Below the pieces are notes generated by a model, which saw only the letters and a list, made by a program, of their open reading frames with translations, searched no databases and was not told the origin of the DNA. A stretch of DNA of 64,000 nucleotides, taken from the NCBI RefSeq assembly GCF_900302455.1, contig NZ_ONZG01000001.1, forward strand, positions 248,001 to 312,000, in the 5' to 3' direction. The position numbers were made by a program, and so were the translations under genes. Shown here piece by piece: positions 25,100 through 34,088 of this stretch. The number at the start of each line of letters is the position of its first letter. Position 1 is the first letter of the stretch. Source of the stretch: Falsiruegeria mediterranea M17. Its GTDB lineage: Bacteria; Pseudomonadota; Alphaproteobacteria; Rhodobacterales; Rhodobacteraceae.

Positions 25100-26833
25100 A
25101 TGCTACGTCGCAAGTTCGACAAGACCAAACTGCCAAGTCGACACGTCACCGAAGGGCCAGAACGCGCCCCGCACCGCGCGTTTCTGTATGCCATGGGCCT
25201 GAGCGATGATGAGATCCATCAGCCGCTTGTCGGGGTCGCCACCTGTTGGAACGAGGCCGCGCCCTGCAACATTGCGCTCAGCCGTCAGGCGCAGGCTGTC
25301 AAACTGGGTGTCAAAGGCGCGTCCGGCACCCCGCGTGAATTCAACACGATCACGGTTACTGACGGGATCGCAATGGGACACGAAGGGATGCGCAGCTCAC
25401 TCGCCTCGCGCGAGGCGATTGCGGACTCGGTGGAGCTGACCATGCGCGGCCACAGCTATGATGCGTTGGTCGGGCTGGCGGGTTGTGACAAATCCCTGCC
25501 GGGCATGATGATGGCGATGATCCGGCTGAACGTGCCATCCGTGTTCATCTATGGCGGATCGATCCTGCCGGGCCGCATCGACGGTAAAGACGTCACCATT
25601 CAGGACGTGTTTGAGGCGGTCGGCCAGCATCAGGCCGGACACATGACCACCTGCGAGCTGGAAAAGCTCGAGGCCGTCGCTTGCCCTTCGGCCGGGGCTT
25701 GTGGTGGGCAGTTCACTGCCAACACGATGGCCTGTGTCTCAGAGGCGATCGGTCTGGCGCTGTTCAATTCCTCAGGTGCGCCCGCACCCTATGAAAGCCG
25801 CGATCACTATTCGATTGCCTCGGGCGAGGCCGTGATGAACCTGATCGAGAAAGACATCCGCGCGCGCGATATCGTCACGCGCAAGTCTCTGGAAAACGCG
25901 GCCCGGATTGTGGCCTGCACAGGCGGGTCGACCAATGCGGGGCTGCATTTGCCTGCAATGGCGCATGAGGCGGGCATCGACTTTTTCCTGGATGACGTCT
26001 GCGAGATCTTCCGCGATACGCCCTATTTCGTCGACCTGAAACCGGGCGGGCAATATGTGGCCAAGGACCTTTACGAGGCGGGCGGCGTGCCGGTCGTTTT
26101 GAAAGAGCTGTCCAAGGCCGGTCTGCTGCACGAGGAGTGCATGACCGCGTCCGGCCAGACCGTGGGCGAAGAGTTGGCACAGATCGATCGCGCCGCTGAC
26201 GGGCGGGTGATCTATCCCGTGGAAACCCCACTGTCGACAACCGGCGGCGTCGTTGGCCTGAAGGGCAATCTGGCGCCCGAAGGCGCCATCGTGAAGATCG
26301 CGGGTATGGCCGAAGAGGACATCGTGTTCACTGGCCCCGCACGGGTTTTCGAATGCGAGCAGGACGCCTTTGATGCCGTCCAGCAGCGCGCCTACAAAGA
26401 AGGCGAAGTGATCGTTATCCGCAACGAAGGCCCGTCAGGCGGACCCGGCATGCGAGAGATGCTGGCGACTACGGCTGCGCTCTCCGGTCAGGGTATGGGC
26501 AAGAAGGTCGCCCTGATCACCGATGGTCGCTTTTCCGGCGCAACGCGGGGGTTCTGTGTTGGTCACGTCGGCCCCGAAGCCGCACACGGCGGCCCCATCG
26601 CTCTGCTGCAGGACGGAGACATGATCACCATCAACGCGATCTCAGGTGCGCTTTCGGTCGATATGAGCGACGAAGAACTGACCACTCGCAAGGCAACGTG
26701 GAGCGGTCCGCGCGAAACGATCTATGCCTCGGGCGCGCTGTGGAAATACGCACAGCTTGTGGGTGAAACCTACAAAGGGGCGGTGACGCACCCCGGTGGG
26801 AAATCGGAAAAACATGACTACATGGACCTCTAA
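25100..26833 (+). CDS. ilvD: Dihydroxy-acid dehydratase
   Basis: A 577-residue IlvD/Edd-family enzyme that dehydrates dihydroxy-isovalerate and dihydroxy-methylvalerate in branched-chain amino acid synthesis. The [2Fe-2S] cysteines are Cys56 (EAAPCNIA), Cys129 ([10 protein letters not shown]) and Cys201 ([13 protein letters not shown]); the Mg/carbamyl-Lys region and SGGPGMREM are present. ATG 25100 is chosen because GGGAGG precedes it at good distance and because the protein then starts at the conserved LRRKFDK. It ends 20 bp inside the lipoprotein gene. Confidence 0.95.
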   Translation: MLRRKFDKTKLPSRHVTEGPERAPHRAFLYAMGLSDDEIHQPLVGVATCWNEAAPCNIALSRQAQAVKLGVKGASGTPREFNTITVTDGIAMGHEGMRSSLASREAIADSVELTMRGHSYDALVGLAGCDKSLPGMMMAMIRLNVPSVFIYGGSILPGRIDGKDVTIQDVFEAVGQHQAGHMTTCELEKLEAVACPSAGACGGQFTANTMACVSEAIGLALFNSSGAPAPYESRDHYSIASGEAVMNLIEKDIRARDIVTRKSLENAARIVACTGGSTNAGLHLPAMAHEAGIDFFLDDVCEIFRDTPYFVDLKPGGQYVAKDLYEAGGVPVVLKELSKAGLLHEECMTASGQTVGEELAQIDRAADGRVIYPVETPLSTTGGVVGLKGNLAPEGAIVKIAGMAEEDIVFTGPARVFECEQDAFDAVQQRAYKEGEVIVIRNEGPSGGPGMREMLATTAALSGQGMGKKVALITDGRFSGATRGFCVGHVGPEAAHGGPIALLQDGDMITINAISGALSVDMSDEELTTRKATWSGPRETIYASGALWKYAQLVGETYKGAVTHPGGKSEKHDYMDL

Positions 26834-27410
26834 GGTCGCGTTGGTCGGTGCAAGTCTTGCACTGACTTCGGCCTGTCAGCCCAAGAGCGCACTGTCCTTT
26901 GCTGCGGCCCCCAGTGAGCAAGTCACCCGGGTCTCGTTGGCAGCGGGCAATGTTCAATTGGTGGCTCCATTCGGCTACTGCGTTGATGAACGCTCGGTGA
27001 AAGTGCGCTCGACAGGCAGCTTTGCGATGCTGGCGCGCTGTGACACTCTGGGTGTGCGCGGGTTCTTTTCTGCCCAGGATCTGGCGGTGATCACTGTGAC
27101 CACTGTCGGCACGGACACCACCAGTCAGCCCACCACAAAGGAACTGGCTGCATCAGCGGTACCTGCGACAGTGCTGGATCAGCAAACGCACAAAGGCTTG
27201 CCCTTTTTGCGTTTGACCAGCGACGCGCATGAGGTTGATGGTGCCAGCATGGAACATTGGCGATCGGCCTTTGTTGTGAATGGTCAATTGGTCGGTCTGG
27301 CGCTCTATGCCAACGATGGCAGCTTGGCCCTGACCGACGAAGGCGCCCAGGTCCTGTCCGAACTTGCCAGCCAAACCCGCAAGACAAGTGCCACCAAACC
27401 CCAAGGGTGA
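26814..27410 (+). CDS. Putative lipoprotein of unknown function
   Basis: A 198-residue exported protein. The N-terminus [21 protein letters not shown] has a short hydrophobic segment and Cys21 in an L-T-S-A-C context, a near-lipobox; lipidation is likely but the -3 position is unusual. The mature part has [24 protein letters not shown] and RCDTLG, with two Cys that could pair. No family is recognised. The start overlaps the ilvD end by 20 bp on the same strand, so it is co-transcribed with ilvD, but a functional link is not evident. A weak hairpin follows. Confidence 0.7.
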   Translation: MTTWTSKVALVGASLALTSACQPKSALSFAAAPSEQVTRVSLAAGNVQLVAPFGYCVDERSVKVRSTGSFAMLARCDTLGVRGFFSAQDLAVITVTTVGTDTTSQPTTKELAASAVPATVLDQQTHKGLPFLRLTSDAHEVDGASMEHWRSAFVVNGQLVGLALYANDGSLALTDEGAQVLSELASQTRKTSATKPQG

Positions 27411-27422
27411 TTGTTGCCCTTT
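27403..27422 (+). terminator. Weak hairpin after the ilvD-lipoprotein pair
   Basis: AAGGG (27403-27407) pairs with CCCTT (27417-27421), then TTCG. A 5-bp stem with a short T-run that overlaps the lipoprotein stop; a marginal terminator. Confidence 0.3.
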
Positions 27423-27523
27423 CGTGGAAAAAATTACATCAATTCCTGCTATTGGGGTTCTTTGGTTAACAACCTGAGGGTAAACAGGGTTTGGAACGCG
27501 GCCTAACGCGCGATGGATGGATT

Positions 27524-28285
27524 ATGGGCAGGGTACTGGATCAGCTGTTTCACTTGCGGTCGCTTCGGCGTTGGCGACGGGCTGCGCGGGGCGCAGCCAC
27601 AACGTCACTGTCGACATTGCGGATCCAGCGCAATCAGGCCCGAGGGCTGCGCGCGCATCTCGACCGTTTGATTCATCAAGCCGATGGGCGCCTGGCCTTG
27701 CCCGTGATCGGGTCGTCGTATTTCCCCAAACCGCACGGAACCGATTGGTCTTGGCGGCCCGAGGTCTGGCGCGGCCCCCTGCCCGTGCTCGGGATTTCGT
27801 CAGCGCCGTCCCGTTCAACCTTGGGCGAAGAAGTCACGCTGTTCCATGACTGCGACTTTTCGGAGCTCACACTCCGGCAACTGCGCAACACGCGCGAGGC
27901 GGATCTGGCCCCCTTTGGTTTGCGCATGGACGTTTTTAAGTTTGACGGTTCGTTCTTGTCTTTGGTCGTAGACCTCCCACCTGAGGCTGCAAATGGCATG
28001 ACGCGCGCGCATCTGTTGAGGGTGGACACGATCATCGAGACAGAAAAGCCGCTCGAGATCTTTGCCCGCCTGAACATCAAACACGGTCCCAACACCGAAC
28101 AAATCGTCCGCGAACTGCCACTGAACGAACAGGACGTGATGGTCGAATTCGATCTCGCGTATTCGCGTCTGAACGAAAAACGTATCGAAAAGGTCTGGCT
28201 CGACCTGATCTTTGAAGCGCCCGACATGAACCAGGTCATCATCCGCGACCTGACGTTCTGTCGTCACCGTCGCGCCGCCTTGTAG
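27524..28285 (+). CDS. DUF6478-family protein
   Basis: A 253-residue protein of a family seen mainly in Rhodobacteraceae. The N-terminal ~60 residues are very basic (LRSLRRWRRAARGAATT, LRIQRNQARGLRAHLDRLIH) and the rest forms a beta-rich domain with PHGTDWSWRPEVWRGPLPVLG, DCDFSELTLRQLRNT, FKFDGSFLSLVVDLP and a C-terminal VWLDLIFEAPDMNQVIIRDL. No signal peptide. The jelly-roll-like closing phrase suggests a carbohydrate-binding or glycan-related fold, but this is only an impression. ATG 27524 is preferred to an upstream TTG. It precedes the small unknown gene by 11 bp. Confidence 0.7.
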   Translation: MGRVLDQLFHLRSLRRWRRAARGAATTSLSTLRIQRNQARGLRAHLDRLIHQADGRLALPVIGSSYFPKPHGTDWSWRPEVWRGPLPVLGISSAPSRSTLGEEVTLFHDCDFSELTLRQLRNTREADLAPFGLRMDVFKFDGSFLSLVVDLPPEAANGMTRAHLLRVDTIIETEKPLEIFARLNIKHGPNTEQIVRELPLNEQDVMVEFDLAYSRLNEKRIEKVWLDLIFEAPDMNQVIIRDLTFCRHRRAAL

Positions 28286-28296
28286 GAGGGCCTTGC

Positions 28297-28674
28297 ATGA
28301 GCGATCTCACGCTGACCAAAATTCGCCTGCGCAATGGCGCTTGGGAGGGCCGCATAACTGGCGCACCGACGACGGGAAAACGCCCCGACATCCGGGTGAC
28401 CTACCTTGATCAGATACTGGAAGAGGTCGAATTGGTCGAGGGTGGCGATAGCAGCTATTGGGACATCAAGATCACAGTTCCTCAGCATGCGATTGCTGAT
28501 GGGGTGCAAACCTTTTTGATCCTGGATCACGAGACAGACACCAAACTTGGCGACTTTTCGTTGATTGCGGGAGAAGCCGTATCTGACGATCTGCGGGCCG
28601 AGGTTGAACTTCTGCGCGCCGAGTTGGACATGCTCAAACGCGCCTTTCGCAGGCATTGCCTGGAAACCATGTAA
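28297..28674 (+). CDS. Conserved hypothetical protein with C-terminal coiled coil
   Basis: A 125-residue acidic protein. The N-terminal ~95 residues look like a small beta sandwich (IRLRNGAWEGRITG, PDIRVTYLDQILEEVEL, YWDIKITVPQHAI, LGDFSLIAGEA); the end is a heptad-like helix, LRAEVELLRAELDMLKRAF. No family recognised. It forms a probable operon with the DUF6478 gene and is closed by a bidirectional terminator. The two may bind each other, since the upstream protein also has a beta-rich domain (inference). Confidence 0.65.
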   Translation: MSDLTLTKIRLRNGAWEGRITGAPTTGKRPDIRVTYLDQILEEVELVEGGDSSYWDIKITVPQHAIADGVQTFLILDHETDTKLGDFSLIAGEAVSDDLRAEVELLRAELDMLKRAFRRHCLETM

Positions 28675-28700
28675 CCAGTTCAGCTTCTGCGCAAAAATGG

Positions 28701-28735
28701 AAAAGCCTGCCCAACTTCACGTCGGGCAGGCTTTT
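28701..28735. terminator. Bidirectional Rho-independent terminator
   Basis: AAAAGCCTGCCC (28701-28712) and GGGCAGGCTTTT (28724-28735), an uninterrupted 12-bp inverted repeat with an 11-nt loop. A-run and T-run flank the stem, so it serves both converging transcripts. Confidence 0.9.
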
Positions 28736-28777
28736 ATGTTGGCAAGTGCGCGAGAAACTTCGCGCAGTGGAGAACGA

Positions 28778-30112
28778 TTAATCCCCCGGCGCCAGCGCCG
28801 ACAAGCCTTTGAGAATGTCGATTGCATATGCGAGCTGGTAGTCTTGCTCGCGCAGTTCCGCAGTGGCTTCGGCTTTGGCACGATCCTCTTCGATCTGACG
28901 AATTTCATCTTCAGACAGGCTGTCGTTGTTCAGGCTGCCACGCAGGTCAGCTTCGGAGCGCGAACGGCGGTTGTTCTCTTCTTCCTCTTCCTCTGTGGTC
29001 GCACGGCGCGGCTGTTCCACCACGATGTCCGGCGACACACCCAAGGCTTGGATCGACCGACCCGACGGCGTGTAATACCGCGCGGTCGTCAGGCGCATGG
29101 CCCCGTCGCCCCGCAGCGGCATGACGGTTTGGACCGACCCCTTGCCAAAGCTCTTGGTGCCGACAACGATCGCACGGCGGTGGTCCTGCAGTGCACCGGC
29201 CACAATCTCGGACGCCGATGCAGATCCGCCATTGATCAGAACAACAATCGGTTTGCCTTGGGCCAGATCACCCAGTTCAGCGTTGAAACGGTCACCATCT
29301 GCCGGATCACGGCCACGGGTCGATACGATCTCGCCCTCGTCCAAGAAGGCATCCGACACTTTGATCGCTTGGGTCAGCAGGCCACCGGGGTTGTTGCGCA
29401 GGTCCAGAACGATGCCGTTGACGCTGTCGATGCCGCCGGCCTCTTCAATCTGCTCTTCCAATCCCGATTTCAGGTTCGGATAGGTCTGATCGTTGAAAGT
29501 CGTTACACGCAGTACAACGCTGGTGCCCTCGGTCCGGGCGCGCACGGCCGTCAGCTTGATGGTGTCGCGGATGATCGAAACATCGAATGGTTCCTGCTCA
29601 CCTTCGCGTACAACGGTGATGATGATCTCGGACCCAACGGGGCCGCGCATCAGCTCGACCGCCTTGTCCAGGGTCAGACCCAGCAGGCTTTCACCGTCCA
29701 CATGCGTGATGAAGTCACCCGCCTCGACACCGGCTTCGTCCGCCGGGGTGCCGTCTATGGGCGAGACCACTTTGACGAAACCTTCTTCCTGTGTGACTTC
29801 GATGCCCAAACCGCCGAACTCGCCACGGGTTTGCACACGCATCTGCGCCGCGTCATCCGGCGACAGATAGCTGGAGTGCGGATCCAGCGAGGTCAGCATG
29901 CCGTCAATGGCGGCCTCGATCAGTTCGCCTTCGTCGACCTCTTCGACATATTGCGCGCGAATGCGTTCAAAAATGTCGCCAAACAGATCCAGCTGCTCAT
30001 AGACGCTTGCATTGTTCTTGGCTTCTTGCGCCACAAGCGGGCCTGCGATCTGGGTGGTCGCGACAATCCCTGCCAACGTGCCGCCCAGCGCGGCCATCAC
30101 GAATTTCTTCAT
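28778..30112 (-). CDS. S41 family C-terminal processing peptidase
   Basis: A 444-residue periplasmic serine peptidase of the CtpA/Prc type. It has an N-terminal export signal (MKKFVMAALGGTLAGIVATT), a helical segment, a PDZ domain (about 95-170, with GGLGIEVTQEEG) and the catalytic core with Ser299 in NGGSASASEIVAG and Lys324 in GTKSFGKGSVQ, 25 residues apart as in the family. The C-terminal tail is acidic and charged (TEEEEEENNRRSRSEADL). In related bacteria Ctp enzymes degrade murein hydrolases. It lies 6 bp downstream of the EnvC-like gene, which fits control of murein hydrolysis. Confidence 0.94.
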   Translation of the reverse strand: MKKFVMAALGGTLAGIVATTQIAGPLVAQEAKNNASVYEQLDLFGDIFERIRAQYVEEVDEGELIEAAIDGMLTSLDPHSSYLSPDDAAQMRVQTRGEFGGLGIEVTQEEGFVKVVSPIDGTPADEAGVEAGDFITHVDGESLLGLTLDKAVELMRGPVGSEIIITVVREGEQEPFDVSIIRDTIKLTAVRARTEGTSVVLRVTTFNDQTYPNLKSGLEEQIEEAGGIDSVNGIVLDLRNNPGGLLTQAIKVSDAFLDEGEIVSTRGRDPADGDRFNAELGDLAQGKPIVVLINGGSASASEIVAGALQDHRRAIVVGTKSFGKGSVQTVMPLRGDGAMRLTTARYYTPSGRSIQALGVSPDIVVEQPRRATTEEEEEENNRRSRSEADLRGSLNNDSLSEDEIRQIEEDRAKAEATAELREQDYQLAYAIDILKGLSALAPGD

Positions 30113-30118
30113 GTGCGT

Positions 30119-31252
30119 TTATCCATCCTTGTCGGTTCGGAACCACTCATCGGGGTCCACCGGGCTGCCGCCCTCTCTGACTTCTATATAGAGCGTTTCT
30201 GTGCGGTCAGTTCCAGTGCCATCACCGCTTAGTGACAAGATTGCTCCAATTTCCGGCGCTGCACCGCCCATTAACCCCACCGGAGCGCCCTCGGGCAGCA
30301 CCTGACCGGCCTCGCCATAGACCTCTTGCAGGCCCGAAAGAACAAATAGCGTGTCGGGCTGCGGTTCAAGTATGACAACGTTGCCCAGATCGAGCAGCGG
30401 ACCCAGATATCGGATCGTTGCCGCCGTAGGGGATGTCACCAAAGCACGAGGCCTTGTGGCCACGATCACACCTTCGCGTTTGATCCCGGCCGCGTCTGCC
30501 TCGCCCGAACGGCGGAGGATCAGGCCCTGCACCGGCAGGCTCAGGCCACCTTTGCGGCCCGAGATATCGGCGGATGAGGATGAAATCTCACCATCCGCCA
30601 TCTCAGCCAATCCACTGGCGAATCCATCCAGCGTTTCCGTGGACGAGATCAAGATTGCGGTGCGCACCGGGTCCTCGGTGAATCGTTTCGGCAAATCGGT
30701 TCTGTTTGCAATCGCCAGGCTCAACTCAGAGCGGGCCTTTTGAACCCCTGCCAAGCCATGCTCCAGCTTTTGCGCCGCGTCTTCCTGCAAGGTACGTAAG
30801 GTCGTCACCTCGTCCAGGTCCCGTGCCAGCTGTTGCGCCCGCGCATTCAGCCCCGGTGTGACCTCGGCCAGCATCATGGCCGATCGGGCCGCACCCATTG
30901 GCCCCGCAGGATGCAACAACAGAACTGGGGGTTCAGATGTCTCGATGGTTTGAAGTACGCCCAACAGCTGCGCGATCTCATCTTCGCGGGCGCGCAGTTG
31001 TGCGGTCAGCTGTCCCTCGCGCGTGGACACGCGGCGCAAGCCATCGCGCATGGCGGCAAGACCGGCTTCAAAGGCTTGTACTGTCGCTGTCAGGGCCCGA
31101 ACCCGGTCACGGGCGCTGTTGGCCTCACTCAGGGCGATACCGGCTTGCTCCAACAACAGTGCCGCATCCTGCGCTGCGTCTGCCGGATCGATCTCGGCGG
31201 TTGCCGTGCTTCCCCAGAGCATCAATCCCAACAGTGTTGCGCGCAATATCAT
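30119..31252 (-). CDS. EnvC-like murein hydrolase activator
   Basis: A 377-residue exported protein: signal peptide MILRATLLGLMLWGSTATA, a long coiled coil (about 25-215) and a C-terminal LytM (M23) domain (about 250-365). The LytM domain has lost the zinc-binding histidines: no H-x-H is present, and the region reads KREGVIVATRPRALV, GPLLDLGNVVILEPQ and TLYIEVREGGSPVDPDEWF. This is the state of EnvC/NlpD, which do not cut murein but activate amidases at the septum. It overlaps gpmI by 4 bp and is followed by the Ctp gene. Confidence 0.9.
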   Translation of the reverse strand: MILRATLLGLMLWGSTATAEIDPADAAQDAALLLEQAGIALSEANSARDRVRALTATVQAFEAGLAAMRDGLRRVSTREGQLTAQLRAREDEIAQLLGVLQTIETSEPPVLLLHPAGPMGAARSAMMLAEVTPGLNARAQQLARDLDEVTTLRTLQEDAAQKLEHGLAGVQKARSELSLAIANRTDLPKRFTEDPVRTAILISSTETLDGFASGLAEMADGEISSSSADISGRKGGLSLPVQGLILRRSGEADAAGIKREGVIVATRPRALVTSPTAATIRYLGPLLDLGNVVILEPQPDTLFVLSGLQEVYGEAGQVLPEGAPVGLMGGAAPEIGAILSLSGDGTGTDRTETLYIEVREGGSPVDPDEWFRTDKDG

Positions 31253-32766
31253 GCCAGCAGGCTTTCCCCAGTCATCTCGGGCGGCTTTGGCAATCCCATC
31301 AGCTCCAACACTGTCGGAGCCAGATCGGACAGACGCCCGTCGCGCAGCTTAGCGTCCTGAGGCCCGCCCACAAGGGCCACTGGAACGGGGTTCAGCGTAT
31401 GGGCGGTGTGTGGCCCGCCGGTGATCGGGTCGAACATCTTTTCGCAATTTCCGTGATCAGCGGTGACGATCATCGCGCCACCCACCTTGTTCAGCGCCTC
31501 AATCACTTGTGCCAGGCCCTGATCCACCGCTTCGCAGGCCTTGATTGCAGCATCCAGATCACCGGTGTGGCCGACCATGTCGGGATTGGCATAGTTGGTG
31601 ACGATCAAATCATAACCCACCTCGATCGCCTCGACGAATTTCTGGGTCACTTCAGCCGAGGACATCTCGGGCTGCAGGTCATAGGTCGCCACCTTGGGCG
31701 ATTTCGGCATATAGCGGTCTTCACCCTCTTCTGGCACCTCTTTTCCGCCATTCAGGAAAAAAGTGACATGGGGGTATTTCTCGGTCTCGGCCAGGCGGAA
31801 TTGCCGCTTGCCCTGTTTGGCCACCCAAGCGCCCAATGTATTGACGATTTCCGCCTTGGGATAGACGGTTGTCATATAGGTGTTGTGATCGTCTGAATAT
31901 TCGACCATCCCCAACAAAGCCGCTAGTTTTGGCCGTTCGCCCGTGTCGAACCCATCAAACCCGGGCTTGCCAATGGCAGCCAGGATCTCGCGCGCCCGGT
32001 CGGCTCGGAAGTTCAGGCAAAAGAGTCCATCCCCATCCTGCGCACCCTGATATCCATCAAGCACGGTCGGCACGACAAATTCATCGGTTTCCGACTGGTT
32101 ATAGGCGCGGGTCACTGCGTTATGTGCCGTTGAACTCTCACGCCCCTCAGCCCGGATCATCGCGCCATAGGCCTCTGATACACGCTCCCAACGGTTGTCG
32201 CGGTCCATTGCAAAATAGCGCCCGCAGACGGTGACAATCTTGGCCACAGCGGGCAACTTCTCTTCCAGCTCACCAATGTAGGTGTAGGCCGATTTGGGGG
32301 CCACGTCGCGACCGTCGGTGATCGCGTGCAGCGCGACGGGCACACCGGCGCGCGTAATCGCCTGAGCCGCCGCCACGATGTGGTCCAGATGCCCATGCAC
32401 GCCCCCGTCCGACACCAGCCCCATCATATGGGCCGTGCCGCCGGTTTCCTTCAGCCTGGCGATGAAGTCCAACAGCGCCTGATTTTCAAAGAACGACCCG
32501 TCCTCGATTGCCAGATCAATCTGCCCCAGATCCATCGCCACCACGCGGCCAGCGCCAATATTGGTGTGCCCGACCTCCGAGTTTCCCATCTGTCCACTCG
32601 GCAGCCCGGCATCCGGGCCGTGGGTGATCAGCTTGGCATGTGGACCATCTGCCATTATCGCGTCAAAAGCCGGTGTTTTGGCCAGATATGGTGCGTTTGC
32701 CTCGGTATCGTCTGACAGCCCCCATCCATCGAGAATACAAAGTACAACGGGCTTGGGGGCGGTCAT
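31249..32766 (-). CDS. gpmI: 2,3-bisphosphoglycerate-independent phosphoglycerate mutase
   Basis: A 505-residue Mn-dependent glycolytic enzyme interconverting 3- and 2-phosphoglycerate via a phosphoserine. It shows LCILDGWGLSD, the catalytic Ser in PSGQMGNSEVGH, HAITDGRDVAPKSA, NFRADRAREI, and the C-terminal metal site NYANPDMVGHTGD and ADHGNCEKMFD. Standard length. First gene of the gpmI-envC-ctp operon, an order common in Alphaproteobacteria. The 180 bp upstream contain only a small hairpin belonging to the next gene's end. Confidence 0.96.
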   Translation of the reverse strand: MTAPKPVVLCILDGWGLSDDTEANAPYLAKTPAFDAIMADGPHAKLITHGPDAGLPSGQMGNSEVGHTNIGAGRVVAMDLGQIDLAIEDGSFFENQALLDFIARLKETGGTAHMMGLVSDGGVHGHLDHIVAAAQAITRAGVPVALHAITDGRDVAPKSAYTYIGELEEKLPAVAKIVTVCGRYFAMDRDNRWERVSEAYGAMIRAEGRESSTAHNAVTRAYNQSETDEFVVPTVLDGYQGAQDGDGLFCLNFRADRAREILAAIGKPGFDGFDTGERPKLAALLGMVEYSDDHNTYMTTVYPKAEIVNTLGAWVAKQGKRQFRLAETEKYPHVTFFLNGGKEVPEEGEDRYMPKSPKVATYDLQPEMSSAEVTQKFVEAIEVGYDLIVTNYANPDMVGHTGDLDAAIKACEAVDQGLAQVIEALNKVGGAMIVTADHGNCEKMFDPITGGPHTAHTLNPVPVALVGGPQDAKLRDGRLSDLAPTVLELMGLPKPPEMTGESLLA

Positions 32767-32904
32767 GTTAGATCTCCGGTTACTGCTCTTGCGCGCCTTC
32801 TAACCCTTGCCTGCCCAAGGGTGAACCGCCTTTAGCGCAATCAGTGACCATAGGGGTCAAAACAACTCCGCCGCGCGCCAGAATGGTCACATGACGTTAT
32901 GGCC

Positions 32905-32935
32905 GGGCGGAGGGTACCTCCCCCGCTCCTCCCGG
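32905..32935 (-). terminator. GC-rich hairpin after the Ntn amidase gene
   Basis: On the minus strand, shortly after the stop at 32947, CCGGGAGGAG is followed by a GGAGG/CCTCC stem (32910-32922) and CCCGG, which can also pair with the CCGGG. There is no T-run. The CGGGAGGAG piece recalls the core of the three-copy repeat, but the rest does not align. Confidence 0.3.
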
Positions 32936-32946
32936 TGTTTTCCACG

Positions 32947-33984
32947 TTAGTTGCTCAGAAACTTGAATGGCTCCGCGGCTTCAAATTTTGCCGAGACCTC
33001 TCCAGAGAGCGTTGGTTTCAGACCCAGTTCAAGCTTTTGTGTGACAGCGCCCTTGGACAGATCGAGATTGTCGATATCGACCCAGAATAGCGCTGGATTG
33101 AAGACGCTCTCATAGTAGTAGCGGCCCTCTGCCCCGTCTGCGACTGTGCGCCAGATGGTGGATGCAATGTTGGGGCGTTCTGGATCTTCGACGCCGTAAG
33201 GAACCGAAATTCCACGCGCTAATGAAAAGACGGCTGCCAGTGCATCATGGTGATCATTGAATTTCGGCGTCGCGTTCAGGTTCCAGCTGATCCGTGCAAA
33301 CCGATCCGATGCCCGATGAGTGCCGGGCAGAAAAGCCAATCCGCCAACGCTGTCCCAATAGGTGGTAATGGCAATCTGCTCGTCGAACGGGGGCGAGTTT
33401 GTCATCACTGTGTGTTCAGAACCGTGATGGATCACCAGCTTGCCGTCCAGGTATTCGAAGATGGCACTGTCGCCGGTGTTATCAGACAGCGCCAGATGCC
33501 CGCCTGCCGGCTTACCGTTGGGCAGCTCTGGAGCAATGACGGCAAAAGGTTCAGCCTCAAGCGCTGTGACGGCCTCGGCCACGGTGGCGTAATTGTCGAG
33601 CGCATATTGCAGCCACGCTCCGATCGACAGCAGCGGCTTGCCGCTGGCGTGGGCGTCGCCATAGTCGGCTTCGGCTAGGTAGAGCACATTGCCCACCAGG
33701 CCAGCTTCGTTCATCCCGTCGACCGAGGCGATGTCATAGATCGTTGAAACGACAGAACCGTATTTCGATGTCCATTCGATGGAGCCCTCGCCCACGCCGC
33801 CGTCTCGCTGCATGCCTTTGGGAAAGGCCCACATGTCGGTTGATGTGTCTTCGAACCAATCCAGCGTCCGGCCAACGATGTAGTCGCCCTTGCCAGTTTC
33901 ATAAAGCAACCGGGTGCAGGCATCAGCTGTACTTGCCAGCAGAGCAACACTTGCAGTGGCGGCGATCAGATTCCTTGCGATCAT
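32947..33984 (-). CDS. Exported choloylglycine hydrolase-family amidase
   Basis: A 345-residue Ntn-hydrolase of the linear amide C-N hydrolase family (bile salt hydrolase, penicillin V acylase). The signal peptide MIARNLIAATASVALLASTADA ends directly before Cys23, so cleavage would expose the catalytic N-terminal Cys of CTRLLYETGKGDYIVGRTLDW. Further active-site regions are DGMNEAGLVGNVLYL and VMTNSPPFDEQI (the conserved Asn-Ser-Pro). Gram-negative marine members are often penicillin V or N-acyl-homoserine lactone acylases; substrate unknown. It lies 104 bp downstream of dnaE2 on the same strand. Confidence 0.92.
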   Translation of the reverse strand: MIARNLIAATASVALLASTADACTRLLYETGKGDYIVGRTLDWFEDTSTDMWAFPKGMQRDGGVGEGSIEWTSKYGSVVSTIYDIASVDGMNEAGLVGNVLYLAEADYGDAHASGKPLLSIGAWLQYALDNYATVAEAVTALEAEPFAVIAPELPNGKPAGGHLALSDNTGDSAIFEYLDGKLVIHHGSEHTVMTNSPPFDEQIAITTYWDSVGGLAFLPGTHRASDRFARISWNLNATPKFNDHHDALAAVFSLARGISVPYGVEDPERPNIASTIWRTVADGAEGRYYYESVFNPALFWVDIDNLDLSKGAVTQKLELGLKPTLSGEVSAKFEAAEPFKFLSN

Positions 33985-34088
33985 GGGAACATCCTCTGGT
34001 TAAGCCAGTATTCAACTTCGGGAACTGTAGGTTTCGTGCATGTCCAGATGGCAGATATTTACGATTTCGGCTGCGGTAAGGGCTCAGG

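Noticed and set aside
28565-30232. A 555-codon open frame on the plus strand antisense to the S41 peptidase gene
   Set aside because: It is a mirror of a high-GC gene whose product has full domain structure and catalytic residues; the antisense protein shows no recognisable family, and it would run through a bidirectional terminator.
32905-32935. A fourth copy of the repeat on the minus strand
   Set aside because: Only CGGGAGGAG matches; the GCAA hairpin and the GACGGGCGGGAG end are missing.
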